Source of the DNA: Trichoplax sp. H2
Taxonomy: Eukaryota; Placozoa; Uniplacotomia; Trichoplacea
Reading direction: 5' to 3'
DNA length: 64,000 bases
Assembly: GCA_003344405.1 (NCBI GenBank)
Contig: NOWV01000037.1
Coordinates: 372,001 to 436,000, forward strand
Shown: positions 41,211 through 58,802 of the stretch, one piece after another
How the letters are laid out: every line of letters begins with the position of its first letter
Numbering within the stretch: position 1 is the stretch's first letter
The notes under the pieces: generated by a model
Databases searched by the model: none
Seen by the model: only the letters and a program-made list of their open reading frames with translations
Told to the model about the DNA's origin: nothing
Position numbers and translations under genes: made by a program

Positions 41211-42403
41211 TTAATCCCATCTACTTTTCCTTTTGATAGTAGTATCTGCATATTCTCCACGTGCGTTACCTTGATGAGATGCTCGCATTAAAGCAAGGAA
41301 TAAAATGCAGCCAGTGATAGCAATAGCTCCAAAAGTCATCACATATTTATTCTGTAGAAATTATAATAATGGATTAGTCATTAAACGACGGATAAGAACT
41401 GTTACAAACAATATTATTATAGCGCTGTTGCTAACTGGCACAGTTATTAGACTATCCAACACGACAGAGTCAATGGTAGACCAAATCACAACTAGGAAAA
41501 GTCGACGAAATACAATTTTTGATCTAACCATACAACGACATCTATTCCATCATTAAAGTGTATCAAATTGAAAGAAGAGTATATCACTGTTTTAGACTTT
41601 TAGTGGGGCAAATCAAAGCATCAGTTGCTAATGCATCGATCGTATAGTACTACTACTATTAACTCGCATTTTAGTAGAATTTCAACCCAATTTACGTAGG
41701 CAGATGTAGACTAAACTACTTCAACAGCATGAAATGGAACAAAGTGCAACTTCGATCTACGCGTACATCATTTTGCAGCGATTATCACCTCCATCATAAG
41801 AGTGTAGACATTTGAAATAGATGATATGACTGTATCTCTAATTTGACTGTTTCAGCTCTAGACAAATCATCCCTACAGCTATGAAAGGTACGAAAGTACA
41901 ATTTTCCAAACTCATCAATATGCTGCGGCGGCAGCCACTGCGTCCAGTTCGTACATGAAGTTTTTATAAATGATGCAAGTATATATTGGCATAGAATCAA
42001 GCCTACTGTAGCACTTCTATTATTAAAAGTGCGTTCATTTGGCTAATGCTATACAAGAATTTTGTGCAATGAGAAATAGTGTGCTCAAGTTTAGCGTAGT
42101 GGATATGATCTCTATGTCATCTTAACCATGCCTATTTTATGCATCAAGTAAAGATCTGATCCTACTTGATGCAAGTAATGTAACATCATATTTAGCATAA
42201 CATGGCCATCAAAGTCATTCCTCTATCCGTGTAGACGAGTAAAAGTTTCAATAGCCTCCTTATTTACTCATACTGCTGCAATCGACAACACATACCGGGC
42301 GTATGAACAATTCTGGATTAACAATTCGGAAAGCAGTAGTGGTTCGAATTTTTCGCAATCCATCATTGGGTTTAGGAGTTTTTCCTTCAGGATTGGCCAT
42401 CAT
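41211..42403 (-). CDS. SMIM8: SMIM8-like small integral membrane protein, complete
   Basis: Two exons, 42403-42296 and 41351-41211, join in phase 0 to 82 aa (human SMIM8 is 97 aa). Exon 1 contains IRTTTAFRIVNPELFIRP, almost the human VRTTTLFRAVNPELFIKP. Exon 2 gives NKYVMTFGAIAITGCILFLA, matching the human NKPVMAFGL helix, and ends RKSRWD where human has RKTSKWD. There is one transmembrane segment. Its biochemical role is not known. Start: tandem ATGs at 42403 and 42400. The splice donor is GTATGT and the acceptor CTACAG. It is divergent from the polymerase gene about 1 kb away and tail to tail with FRA10AC1. A dead copy of exon 2 lies 2.2 kb further left. The gene is easily missed because each exon is under 145 nt. 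Confidence 0.9.
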
Positions 42404-43454
42404 ATTACATCAACTCTTATTCTTTTACAGCCAATGAATGAATTAATATCGGTCGGTTTGCTTTCTCCTTTTACTCAGCTTGTGCTTGCCTAGATGCCAG
42501 GTGTCTCTAACTCCAGTATAGTGCAGGCTTTCACTAGTCGATGATGGAAGGATAACCAGCAAAGATGATCAGCTTCGCCATCTTCGCCTTTCTTGCTCAC
42601 GGATTGGCATTGCCTTTTGAGCAAGCGCATCACAACCGTAAACATTGCAACCTTGTCGAACTTGTTTTCATCAGCTGCAAGGGGCCTAAAACGCTAGCCG
42701 ATCCTGGCAGCTCTTTTTTAGCTTGACATTTTGTCGAGGTAATGCAGACAATTTTCACTTTCTATTGCCACCAGACTACTGATTGCAATATAATCGATTG
42801 ATACTGGCTTGGCCATTTGCAGACCTTTGAGCAAGGAAGTGGTTGCCGAGAGATTATTGCTGGATATATCTTATCCATTGGCCTATCTTGGCTAGAAGGA
42901 AAACTTGACTCTTGTGCAGCAGCCATTTAAAGAAGGAAAGAGTAATTCTAATTCATCATTAAGAAAACACAAACTCGTAACGTAAGAGTGATCGTAATCT
43001 ATGACAACGAGCTGATGAGTTAGTGCTAAACGACAATCTTGAGCTGCTTGCAATTTTACCTTGGAATGATCAAGTCGATGATGCTATTGGTCAATATCGA
43101 CAAGATCTAAACATCCATACGCATAACTCACAATTTGATCCGGTTTGCCATTGGCTTATTTATTGTAGACATACCTCAGTCAGGTTATTCAAGGATCATT
43201 CCTGCAAGTATTGAAAGAGTGCTGCAGCAAATTATCGGTAACATTGGGCTGCGATCGCGTATGTTTGTGGACACCTAGGTAGCTGCGATACATTCAATCT
43301 AAAGTACTGCAATCTTAATCATACGGGCTGCAACGAAGCAAATTATTCACGGATCTTTCCTCCAAGAACGGAAAGAGTGCTGTAGCAGAGATCGGGAACA
43401 TTTGGCTGTCATAGTGTCATCTTAATATTACGCTGAAAGCATTTGAACGTCAAC
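42404..43454. other. Divergent intergenic region SMIM8/POLM-like
   Basis: This 1.05 kb stretch is less A+T-rich than neighbours at 42440-42930. A minus-strand frame from 42926 (MAAAQESSFPSSQDRPMDKI...) runs about 54 codons without homology. Near the right end are two diverged copies of a 70 bp word, at 43187-43255 and 43356-43425. No gene could be supported. Confidence 0.5.
43187..43425. repeat. Degenerate direct repeat, about 70 bp, two copies
   Basis: Both copies share GGATC.TTCCT.CAAG, GAAAGAGTGCTG.AGCA, ATCGG.AACATT and GGCTG. They lie 169 bp apart, just upstream of the polymerase gene. Confidence 0.6.
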
Positions 43455-48221
<4,767 letters not shown>

Positions 48222-50811
48222 CCATTAGTAAATAAGGGCAGACTCATCTTAATATCGAAATACCTATGTTTTTATGTCCCATCATCTCGGCAGGATGGTC
48301 ACTTTACTTATTATGATTGCATTGCACACTGTATATTAAATATTGTGAAAAAATTAAAATGTTCCACGCATAGCAAGCCTACTACAAACTAATATTGATA
48401 GAGTAATGATTGCTACCTAGTTATTGCCTTTTTTAGCAAATACGCATATACAAGTAAGTAAAAAAACAATAAGAACAACTGTCTCAGCAATGTAACTTAC
48501 TCTTAACCGCATCTATCGAAATTTGTAATATCCATAGATAAAACTTAGCTTGCGAATAAGATTTAAGTGATTAATATTCTTTTGCAATGATAGCTGATAC
48601 TCCATTGCACCAATTTTTAACTCAAGTATTGCGAATATGTAGGTTTTACATCATATAAAATATAACTAGCACGGAAAAGTCAATTCAGTTATTATAAGCA
48701 TTTGTACTCGTACCATGATAGCGATAATCATTAGTGTTTTTGAGATTTAGAATCATCGCACCCATCTATACTGTACTCACATATGCAAGCAAATTTAGGT
48801 TACCTTTCGATGTTGATTGGAGTACAAGAATTTGTAAATATTATTTTTTAAATCGCAATAAAGTTATTGAAGATATGTTATTGACCACCATCATTACAAA
48901 ACGCTTTACCGACTATCGATTTAGCTTAACGCCGGAAAGGAATATCTGGATTAACCAATAATATGAAATAATAAAAAGTAGCAACCGTGTAGTTCTAACG
49001 GAATGTGATACCGTTACTCCGCTGAAACTAATCGATCCCCTGTTATCTAACGGCAGGTAGTGAGCCACTTTCTTTCATGATACGGAAAAATAGTATCCAT
49101 TGAATACTTAATGCAGAAAAACTATATAAGAGCATGCATAAGTTACGGCCCAAATAGTAAACAGGATAATCTATATCAGTCCAAAGCTAAAGGTTTATCA
49201 ATGCATTGTCATTTTGATTTTATACAATATATGAATCGCGATTCCGCATCATGGCACAATCTACTTCCGAAGTCTATATCATCCCATTACTATTTTATTT
49301 TCTGTTAACGCAATGGCGACGATAAGTGCGAAGTTATTCTAATAAATATGAGAGTAGACTGGATTTTTAATTACTATAAAACTATACTGTAGACGCTAGT
49401 TACAAACTATAGCTTTCACTCAAAATGGAATCACATTGATGCTAGGGTTACTTCCTATATCATGCGAAAGCCGCATTCTTTCGCGAATACAAATAACAGA
49501 TCCCGGAAATTATTATTGTTATTCCTTAGAGAAAAACCTCAAACTAAACAAAAGTCTTACGAACATTGAATCAATATTATCAAGACACTCTGAGCATAAA
49601 CTCAATAGTATCCAGTTTCCGATGCTGATTTCGTTTACAAGAATATCAGCAGTTCCAAAGGCTATCAGGTCGATATTTAGGAAATTTTAGAATAGCTATT
49701 ACTATATTAGAAAATCTTTTAAGCAGACTTTAGATACACAAACTATTTACCCTAGATTCAATAAATTAATTCTGTGATGTATCGCAAAGATCCTTAAGCA
49801 ATTTGTATTGGTTATTTCGGAAAATCTTGCTGCAGATCGGTCCTGATAAACTTATTAAAATTATAGTAAGTAAAGATATTTACAACTGTTGCTGCAAGAG
49901 TTTGTAGCATTACAAAATTATCTCCTACGATAACTTATATTAGATGTAGAAAATTGCATACGATTTCGTTGAATAGGCACTTTTACAGAACTTTTTATGA
50001 TAGCTCATTAAAAGTGATTCAGTATATAGTAGCAGTAGTAACCATCAAAAATTCACTTATACTGTATTTAGAATAGGAAAACCATATTTCAATTTGAATT
50101 TATTTCTATTTACAGTATATTGCTGCTAGTATTAATATAATTACTGCCAATTGCTATAGATAGGATACGTGTATTGCATATCAATAGTAGTAGTATACTT
50201 AGCCTTATTAGTAGGATTGTTAAAGTCAACTTTGAGCATGGACGAACAGAAAATATCCTAGCTATAATTAGCTGCTCTAACAGTCTGTTGCTGAATTATA
50301 CTGTATGATCATGACGTCGATAGAACATATGGTCATGAACTTGACATTGTAGGTAAGAAATAGAGAAAATAGTATCCAATATTACCAATGACGACATCGT
50401 TGCAAGGTCGACTATTCATGTAACAGTACTAAATTGATATTCACCTTTTCCATTGGCGCATCGTGTAGCATATTGACTTTAGAATAACATTTACCACCAC
50501 TAATTATACTGCATTAATGCTCGAGAAAATTCAATCTTGTCAAACTGTCATTTATACCTGGGTCTGTAGTAAAGGAAAAGCTAGTTGTAAGCCAAGATAT
50601 CAACAGAGACCTGTATTGCAACTGAATAGAAATCTCCATCGGATCTTAACTACGTACCTGTTTAGGTAAAAGATGAAAAGCAATTTAGGACTAATCTACT
50701 TAAATTCAAATTAAATTGATTAAAAGTATGAATATGAAAGATTATATAGAACTAATCATATATTTCTTGGCCTTAATAAGCTGATAGGACGCGCAAAGCC
50801 ACTCTAAGATC
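48222..50811. other. Intergenic region, nothing recognised
   Basis: This 2.6 kb A+T-rich stretch lies between the polymerase stop and the SLC26A11 start. Reading frames of 65-85 codons at 48734, 49111 and 49436 have no splice context or family resemblance. It should contain the SLC26A11 promoter; no clear motif was seen. Confidence 0.5.
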
Positions 50812-53800
50812 ATGGCTTCACCACGATTGATATTGGACGGAGAAGATTTGCCGGAAACAGCTTTGACGGCAACTGCAGAAGACCAAAAACGTATCAATCG
50901 ATATGAAGGAAATCCTTGTGTCAATCTATTAAAAGAGAAATGCTGCTCAAAATCATGCATTCGAAGTCGACTTCCAATCGTCGAGTGGTTGCCAAAATAT
51001 CGTCTCAGGGATCTACAATGTGATATCATTGCCGGTATAACTGTCGGTGTTATGGTGGTTCCTCAAGCACTAGCTTATGCTAATGTAGCAGAATTGCCTC
51101 CTCAGGTAAGCATAAAAAAATGAGCAACAGGCAATTCTATCATTCCTTTTTCTGCCTCTCTAAATTAAAAATCTTCTCTATCAGGGATAATTTATTTCCA
51201 AATAGCAACTTTGTTTATGGCTGATACAATACTTTTAATAATCTCAATTGATCAAAAATATTCCTTATTAATTATGAAAATACGTATCATGTCATCGGCA
51301 TGACCAAAATAAGATTTTCTAACTACGCTCACTAATTATCATTCAATCTATCAATATGATAAATACCTAACATTAAATGATATAAATTTAAAGAATAACT
51401 TCTTCACTGACTCACGATATCGAAATGAGTTCGTTTCTAATGAATCTTTATTATTTCTTCCATAGACAGTTCTATACTTTCATTTTGCAATGAATTAATG
51501 TGACTATATCTAGAGCGCAGCTTTCTGTTTAATTTCTTAATCATTTTATTCTTTCATTCTCCTTCAATAACCTACAGTAACTTGATATTAACCTAGCAAT
51601 TAAGGTGTCTCTCACGAGTGAGGATTGAAGATCTAGAAAGTAGCATTAATAATAAAGATTTATCGATAGCATTTATAATAATGATACTTCTCCTATGCTA
51701 AATAGACGAAATTTGGCAGTAGATTATTCTCATATCACGTCTATAATCGATCAATTTCTACTCATCAGTCGGATTAAATTACATTACTGCTCTATACTTT
51801 TATCTGTTTAATTTATTTTAATCCAGCACTCATAAAGCAGAGCTTAACTCACAAAATTTCCGTACATGTATGGTTAGAGAATAAACCATGAAGGCAACAG
51901 ATAATTTTCCCTAACATGGTAGACGGCAACCAATAAGATCTGCTCTAGCGCTTATTTTTATGAGTCAGAGATTGAGTATAACATGATTAACTTTCACCCC
52001 TAAATACCTTAAATGAATGCCGAAAACTGCTGACAAACAGATTTATCCTACTCTTTCTTGTTTGTCCAACAGTTACTTTATTTAAATTTCCAAGAATTCT
52101 AAAAGGAACGAAATACTGTAGACATAGATGTTCACATAGCCTTATCACGCTTTGAAACGTATAATTTATTTTATTATTTGCTATTATTTGAGCCTAATAT
52201 GCCAAAGATTATGCCAGACTCATGCTAAAGTCGGAATCAAGCTATATGATACAATCATTATAATAATTGCTTTCATTTGCTAACTCTGAAAATCATTTCG
52301 GCAACAAGCACATTAATTCCTATGGCGAAAGCATGCAAAATTCGGTAAAGTAAATTAATGAGTTGGACCAATTTGAAAATCAGTAATACCATAGCCTTGC
52401 ACCAGGAGAAAAATTATTGCTATACCTTCACTAATCAGGCTACGGAATAGCAGAAGGTATAGGACATGGTTATAATACACATTTACGCGTAGACGCTCAG
52501 ATAATAATAATTTTCACATATTTCGCAATCACATGGCTTAATAGGTTATTTCGAAGATTTTTATCCTTTCAAACATACAATTTTAAGAGTTCATATGCCA
52601 TCTTCCAGTTTATCGCAGCAAATAAATTATGAGAACTATTCTTCTTATTTTAGAAATAATCCTTAACGGTATAGAACATCATAATACAATCAAAATGATC
52701 AAAAAAGGCTCAAGGTTTCAAATCCCATAATACTGAGGTTAAATTTTCTAGAAATCTGCTCTAATCCTATAGTTGCTACCTAAGCCATATGTCGACTGAT
52801 GACAGACTGATTCAATAACAGATTCTATTCTATGGTGTATGCTGTATTCTTTAAAGAATAACATAGAATAAGTAGCATCTTGTAGAAAAAGGATAAATCT
52901 TAACTATTTTAAATTTATTTTTAGGAGTGTGAACTAAATTTATTGTAGAGCATGAATTATAAAAATTCTATGCTTTGAACTTTAGCTCATTTAAAATTAC
53001 TATATTCGCATACCAATTCCAAATTTAATAGGCCAATTTTTCCTAACATCATGATCATGAATCCTTAATTTCGCTATTGAAATACAACGTAATTGATAGT
53101 TAATTATATGCAGTACAGGCATAATTCGTTGTTACTGCTAATCATGGTTAAGTTTTCAAACCTATTGTATATTTTTTTGCTTCAAAGTTTGTTTCTAAAA
53201 GATTTTAACTATCATTTATTCATCGAATTAAATATAGCTATCAAAGTATGTATAAATCCGATCGAACTACGCAGTTTCTGGATTAAGTTTTTGATTGATC
53301 TAAGGCCTCTAGAGATAAACGTATTGTCATCAATAATTAAAAATAATGCTTTTATCTATGCTGTTTAATAGATAAATTTTCTTAATTTTACTCTAAATGC
53401 AGCTATCAAAGCACATCGATCTGCTGCATAGTTCTGGATTAGTTTAGCTATCTTGGACATCTAAAGTAGCTAAGCTATCAAATTAATAAAATTATATTCA
53501 TTGCATATTCAGAATAGCGTATCTACAGAGTATAAAAGTAAAATCGTTTGCGTTTTTGGGCTAATCACATTGCCTATTCATGGAGTTCTAACTATAGAGC
53601 TTCTGAATCTGGCCTTAGTTAATTCTAGATAGATAGAAATTCTATATTTTCAGCAATTTCTAAACTGTGCCAGCCCAATATTCAACATATTTTAGCTATA
53701 CATTCAATCAACATATACTCTTAATTTCTTTATATAGTTAACTTTAGGATTAAACAGTTTTGATTAATGTTAGTCATTTTGCTGACTTTTACTTTCTATT

Positions 53801-56800
53801 TATAATTTTAGTATGGTTTATATGCATCTTTCCTTGGTGTCTTCGTCTACTGTTTCCTTGGTACATCGAAAGATGTTACTCTTGGTCCAACAGCTGTTAT
53901 GTGCTTAATGGTAGCTGAATATTCACGAGATGGAGATCCTAATTATGCTATTTTGCTAGCATTTCTATCTGGAGTTATTCAAGTAATAATGGGGTTCCTG
54001 GATCTAGGTAAATTACCTGAAATAGTAACATTCATGAACTAGTTTGTGAGCATTCTCTACTATTTCATTTTAGCATGCTATAATAATTTCTATCACGGTT
54101 ATCGATAGCGCAATAAAAATTTAAATAAACGTGATATGAGCATTACTTATCTTAGCAATGTCTTTATGAATATTTTCTTCCACTACAGGTTTTGTAGTTA
54201 ACTTTATCTCCGTCCCTGTTATAAGTGGGTTTACGTCGGCAGCAGCAATTACCATAACCGTGAGTCAACTGAAGGTAAAATTCAGACATGTCTAAATATA
54301 AGGATTTACTTGTAGGCAAAATTGAGTTCAAACTTATAAAATTTAAATAATATTTGGATATCCTATAAGTTAATAAATTGAATGGAAAGCAAATATCCAC
54401 GCTTATGGTATATTACCTTTAATATTGTAGGATCTATTTGGCTTGAAGGATATTCCAAGAGAATTTTTTGAACGCGTTTACACCATTTGCGAGAAACTGC
54501 CAGAAACTAAGTAAATATTAAAGCAGGATAGACTGCATAGTTCTAATTATTGTCGTTCAAGTAATAACCTATTCAGAATTATTACTCTAATGGATTCTAT
54601 TTGATCTATTTAGACCATGGGATGCTTGTATGGGTTTATCCTGTATCGTTATATTATATATTCTCAAAGTATGTTAGAATAGTATTAAACCATCTTCAGT
54701 TCATAATTATGATAGAGCTCATAAGTTAGTTAAATTATTCCAATGTAGATGATAACTAACTAGAAGCCATTCTCTTCTCGATCCCTTGCAGTATATGAAG
54801 GACTATGATTACAAAGATGAAAAATATAACTATGCACCACCAAAATGGCAACGTGGTTGTCGTAATTTTATCTGGCTAATTGGAACAGGTACGACGATAA
54901 AGACTAGAAAAAAAATATCATTTCTTCAAGCTCTAAATCAATTTGCAGACGTATATAAATCGTTTTTCTTATGTAATTATTCATTTTCAAGACAGTTACC
55001 TAGTAATCTCTATGATTCATACAATTTATCAAAAAATTTAACCGAAACAGCACTTTCCACCACCAGAAATCCATGTTAATAGTTTACTGATAATATGAGT
55101 ATTTAGTATCTAACTCAGCTGGATTCAAATCGATATAGCCTTCATAACTTGACTTAAACATAGATTTCCCTTTAAAAATTATCAATATATACTAGATCTT
55201 ACGTTTTCCTAGACACTAGATGTCAATTAAAGTCATTTCAAGACTTAAACCGTTTATTTAACGATTCGTTTTCTTATAGAGATGATTAATTTGTTTTAAA
55301 GATTCATGCAGGTATTCTCGAGCATAAAACAATCCGGAATATCAATTTCAAGTATCATCTATATACTGCTTATTAGTTGCATGAAGCGCAATTTCTAATA
55401 TCCAATTCATTTAAATTTTTAAATCAGTTCAGTATCTATAGTTTATATATACATTTCTCGTTAAAAAAAGGTGAAGAATCTGAAAATATTTAGATCTGCA
55501 GAAGGCTAGACTTTAGCTATGTTATAGTAGTTTGCGAAAAAAAAGGAAAAACTTAGAATTTTATTCCTCAATATGACATAATAGGAATTTAAATACACAA
55601 ATTATACTTAAAAATTATATATAAATGCGATTTCTATTCTTACCTTATTATTTTCATCATCATATTCTAGCCAGGAATGCCTTTATTGCAGTCATCTCTG
55701 CTCTTGTCTGCCTAGTGTTGGCCTATCTTGGCTATCCAGAAGATACCGTGTCTTTAACTGGTCCCATCGTAGGCGGTTTACCTCCATTTGGTCCTCCACC
55801 ATTCTCAACCACTGAAAATAATGCCACTATAGGATTTGGTAAAATGGCTGAGGTATGCCATTTACTCACAACTAGATATCTACTATGCTATGATTATAAG
55901 TGTTATAAAATACCTTGTAATCAGTATGGAATCTGCATAAAATGTAGTAGTCGTAATAGACTTGAATAGAATAAATTTTTCTGCACTATTACAGAATTTA
56001 AATGCTGGAATTATAGTCATTCCGTTAATTGGGTACTTGGAGAATATCGCTATTGCCAAAACTTTCGGTATATCCTATAATTATTTTTATCATTCAAGTT
56101 TAATTCAGACCTAATGTTTTCATAATATTCTTCTGTGCAGCACGAAAAAATAAATATAAAATTGATGCTAGCCAAGAACTTATTGCCATTGGTTTCGCTA
56201 ATGTTATCAGCTCATTTGCTGCTTCTTTACCTATTACCGGTAGCTTTTCCAGGTAATTAAGCGTTATTTGATAGCTTGATTACATATCATCGCAATAACA
56301 CGTTATAGCTACCGGTACCTTTCTGATCGAAAAAATTTTATTGATGTAAATAAGTTTTCCACACCGATACCTATTCTAATTACAGTAACCTTTACTCATG
56401 TTGATGCAAAAGTAGTATATAATTTATACATTAAAATATACGAATTATAGCTGTCATAACTGTATAGCTAATTTAACTTTCTCGAGACGTAAAGACGTTA
56501 ATTTCAAGTCTATAACGATCATTCATTTGCACCGTTAAACTCTAGGTCTGCAGTTAATTCTGCTAGTGGTGTTCGAACAACTCTTGCTGGACTTTTTACA
56601 GGTTTGTTGAAGATACAAATTCTATATCGGGCTACCATATCCAGTTGCGAAGTTGATAATTTTTACGTTTAATATCTATATCAGAGTAAATAGTCATAAA
56701 TAATCGTTACAATCCTAAATTAACATTAACTTCTAATTAATATAATTATCGACTATGCCTATCAACTAAATGAAAAGATTTTTTTAATGATAATTAACTA

Positions 56801-58802
56801 ACTATTTTAATCATCAGGATATTTGATAACAATAAACACCATCATAACTAATTTTACCATTTATTAAATTGCTTAGGTGGTATAGTGCTTCTAGCATTGG
56901 CTTTCTTGACAAATTGGTTCTACTATATTCCAAAGGCAGCCCTGGCAGCAATTATTATCACTGCAGTTCTATCTATGATCGACTTCTCTATTGTCAGAAA
57001 GTTATGGCGAGTAAAAAGTAAATCGCAAAATACATTTCTTATTAAAATTATAATTTGGGATAATAAATTGTTATTGGTCTAGGTAGTAATAGAGCTTATT
57101 GCCATTTATTTTATATAGGACTGGATCTGATCCCATTAGCAGTTTCTTTTTTTGTTTCTTTTGTCGGTCTTGAAGTAAGAATATCATAGAATAAGATATA
57201 AATATGATTATAGCCAAGTAAATGACTAACTCTGAAATATATTTTAAATGCTAGTATGGCATCTTGGCTGGCGTTGCTGTTTCAGTTGCATTCTTATTAC
57301 ATGCAGCAGCCTTACCTAGAATTGAGGTTAGATTTTGCTACCGGACAATTTCTGAAGACCGTAAAATTTAGATTAAATAAGATCAACAATTAGCATTTAT
57401 GTTTTATCATCTTTTATCAACTAAATCTTGAATAGATCTATTCTGTAGTATCCTTTCCAAAGACAGTAGTTCTTAGATTAAATAATATTATGAGACAGGC
57501 TATCATACCCATCGTCATTTTAAAAACTGATTTGAGTGTAGATTTACACTGCTGTGTCATTTCTAAAGGCAACAAAATTTAAATTTATGTAATATCAAGA
57601 AATGATATATTCTGAGATCCCGTATAGATTTAGGCTACTGCATAATTTGTAAATGTAATAAAATTAAGGTTAAATAGCATGAAATATCATATTTTCTTCA
57701 TACATGTATGTATCAGCGTCATTTTATCTACTAAATCCTTTAACATTCATATATTTTTCTGTTACGCGGTTATAGATGTTTGCTGATGAAGTATATGTCC
57801 TGAAAATTAACGGAAATTTGAACTATCCAGGCGTTGAACGTTTTATTAATTATATTCAGAATAAAATATTTGGCAGAAAAGGTAAATTCATGATAGATTA
57901 AAGCAACTAGATTTACCATATTAATTTGTAAATATTTACTCACTTGCATTTTCTTCTATGATTACCATAGGTGCTACGCGGAAATGTGTGGTTATAGATT
58001 GTTCCCATATTTTTATGATTGATTATACGACAACTCAGGGATTTAATCAAATTTTAGAAGAATTTAAGCGATTTGATTCTAAACTGCACTTTGCTGAAGT
58101 TCATGTAAGTACTTTGGACAGTCTAAACTTTCTCTACGGATCTTTGTTTTATAATTTATGGTGAAAAAATAGTTAAAATAGATGTATAGTACAATTCAAA
58201 GTTAAGGCAATTTAATATCATTCCAATATCTACCTGAAACTGTTGATATGGTGTTGTTAACTTATGATATTCAAAGTGAATAATTGCAAAATGAGAATGC
58301 CTTAAAAGCATGGAATTTTTTGGAATCTTATTAATGTTAAATTCTCTTAATGTTAAATATATTAGTGCTCATAACAAATCCAATATTGCCTTATTCTAAT
58401 AGCCTAGGATACGTCGCACTTTAATTGCGGCCGGGGTTGATGATGGAATTATTTTTCCCACCGTTGATGCTGCAACGAACGCCTTCTATGGTAGGTTTAA
58501 GTAATAGGAAATTGCTTTTTAATCGCATAAAGTAATAGTTGATCAATTGACTACTCCAAGTTAGTCAGTTCTCTACTTAATGCTTTATAAAGATAGAAAG
58601 ATAATGTATAACTATCCATTTCAATTTGTAAATAGACTACAGCGCACGACTAATTCTAAGATTATTGCTTTGTAAAATCAAAAATTAAATTGCAATAATG
58701 CTGCTATCAAAGAATCAACATTAATATATAACTGTTTTAACAGACCCTGACCGAGAACTGGAAGATGACAATCAATCTGATTTCTGCATGACTTTCTTAT
58801 AA
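50812..58802 (+). CDS. SLC26A11: SLC26 sulfate/anion transporter, SLC26A11-like, complete, 17 exons
   Basis: This is a membrane anion transporter of the SulP/SLC26 family. The N-terminal [39 protein letters not shown] (exon 1) and [20 protein letters not shown] (exon 2) match SLC26A11 closely. Further matches: [89 protein letters not shown]-terminal STAS domain ([36 protein letters not shown]) follows. Exons: 50812-51105, 53812-54007, 54189-54274, 54431-54510, 54614-54668, 54792-54888, 55671-55852, 55995-56067, 56141-56252, 56546-56601, 56877-57017, 57119-57174, 57255-57326, 57776-57881, 57971-58104, 58403-58490, 58744-58802. The total is 628 aa against 606 in human. Intron 1 (2.7 kb) is the longest in the window. 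The protein ends MTFL, a possible PDZ ligand. Confidence 0.95.
51106..53811 (+). other. Long first intron of SLC26A11
   Basis: This is a 2,706 bp A+T-rich intron. It contains a 91-codon open frame at 53093-53368 that is hydrophobic but has no splice signals or homology. No nested gene, RNA gene or repeat was recognised. Its length suggests possible enhancer content. Confidence 0.6.

Larger units (their letters stand above)
37640..41720. repeat. 1.9-kb tandem duplication of the FRA10AC1/SMIM8 3' region
   Basis: Unit A (about 37640-39525) and unit B (about 39826-41720) are collinear but diverged by many substitutions and small indels. Matching landmarks are GCAAGTGATTTTAAA (37690/39875), GTGCCAAGCAGAGCAA-like (37913/40097), CTGAATGTATTTCATTTCAG (38695/40875) and TAAGAACTGTTA (39210/41393). 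Unit A holds the live FRA10AC1 tail and a dead SMIM8 exon. Unit B holds a dead FRA10AC1 tail and the live SMIM8 exon 2. Confidence 0.85.

Noticed and set aside
41794-42000. Possible third, very diverged copy of the SMIM8 exon region on the minus strand
   Set aside because: Only a few short words match (CTCATCA, GGCTAATGCT); similarity is too weak to separate from chance.
42740-42926. 54-codon minus-strand frame starting MAAAQESSF
   Set aside because: No homology, and continuation downstream is broken by stops; a recent gene cannot be supported.
53093-53368. Hydrophobic 91-codon frame in SLC26A11 intron 1
   Set aside because: Low-complexity A+T-rich composition, no family match and no splice signals; expected by chance in a 2.7 kb intron.
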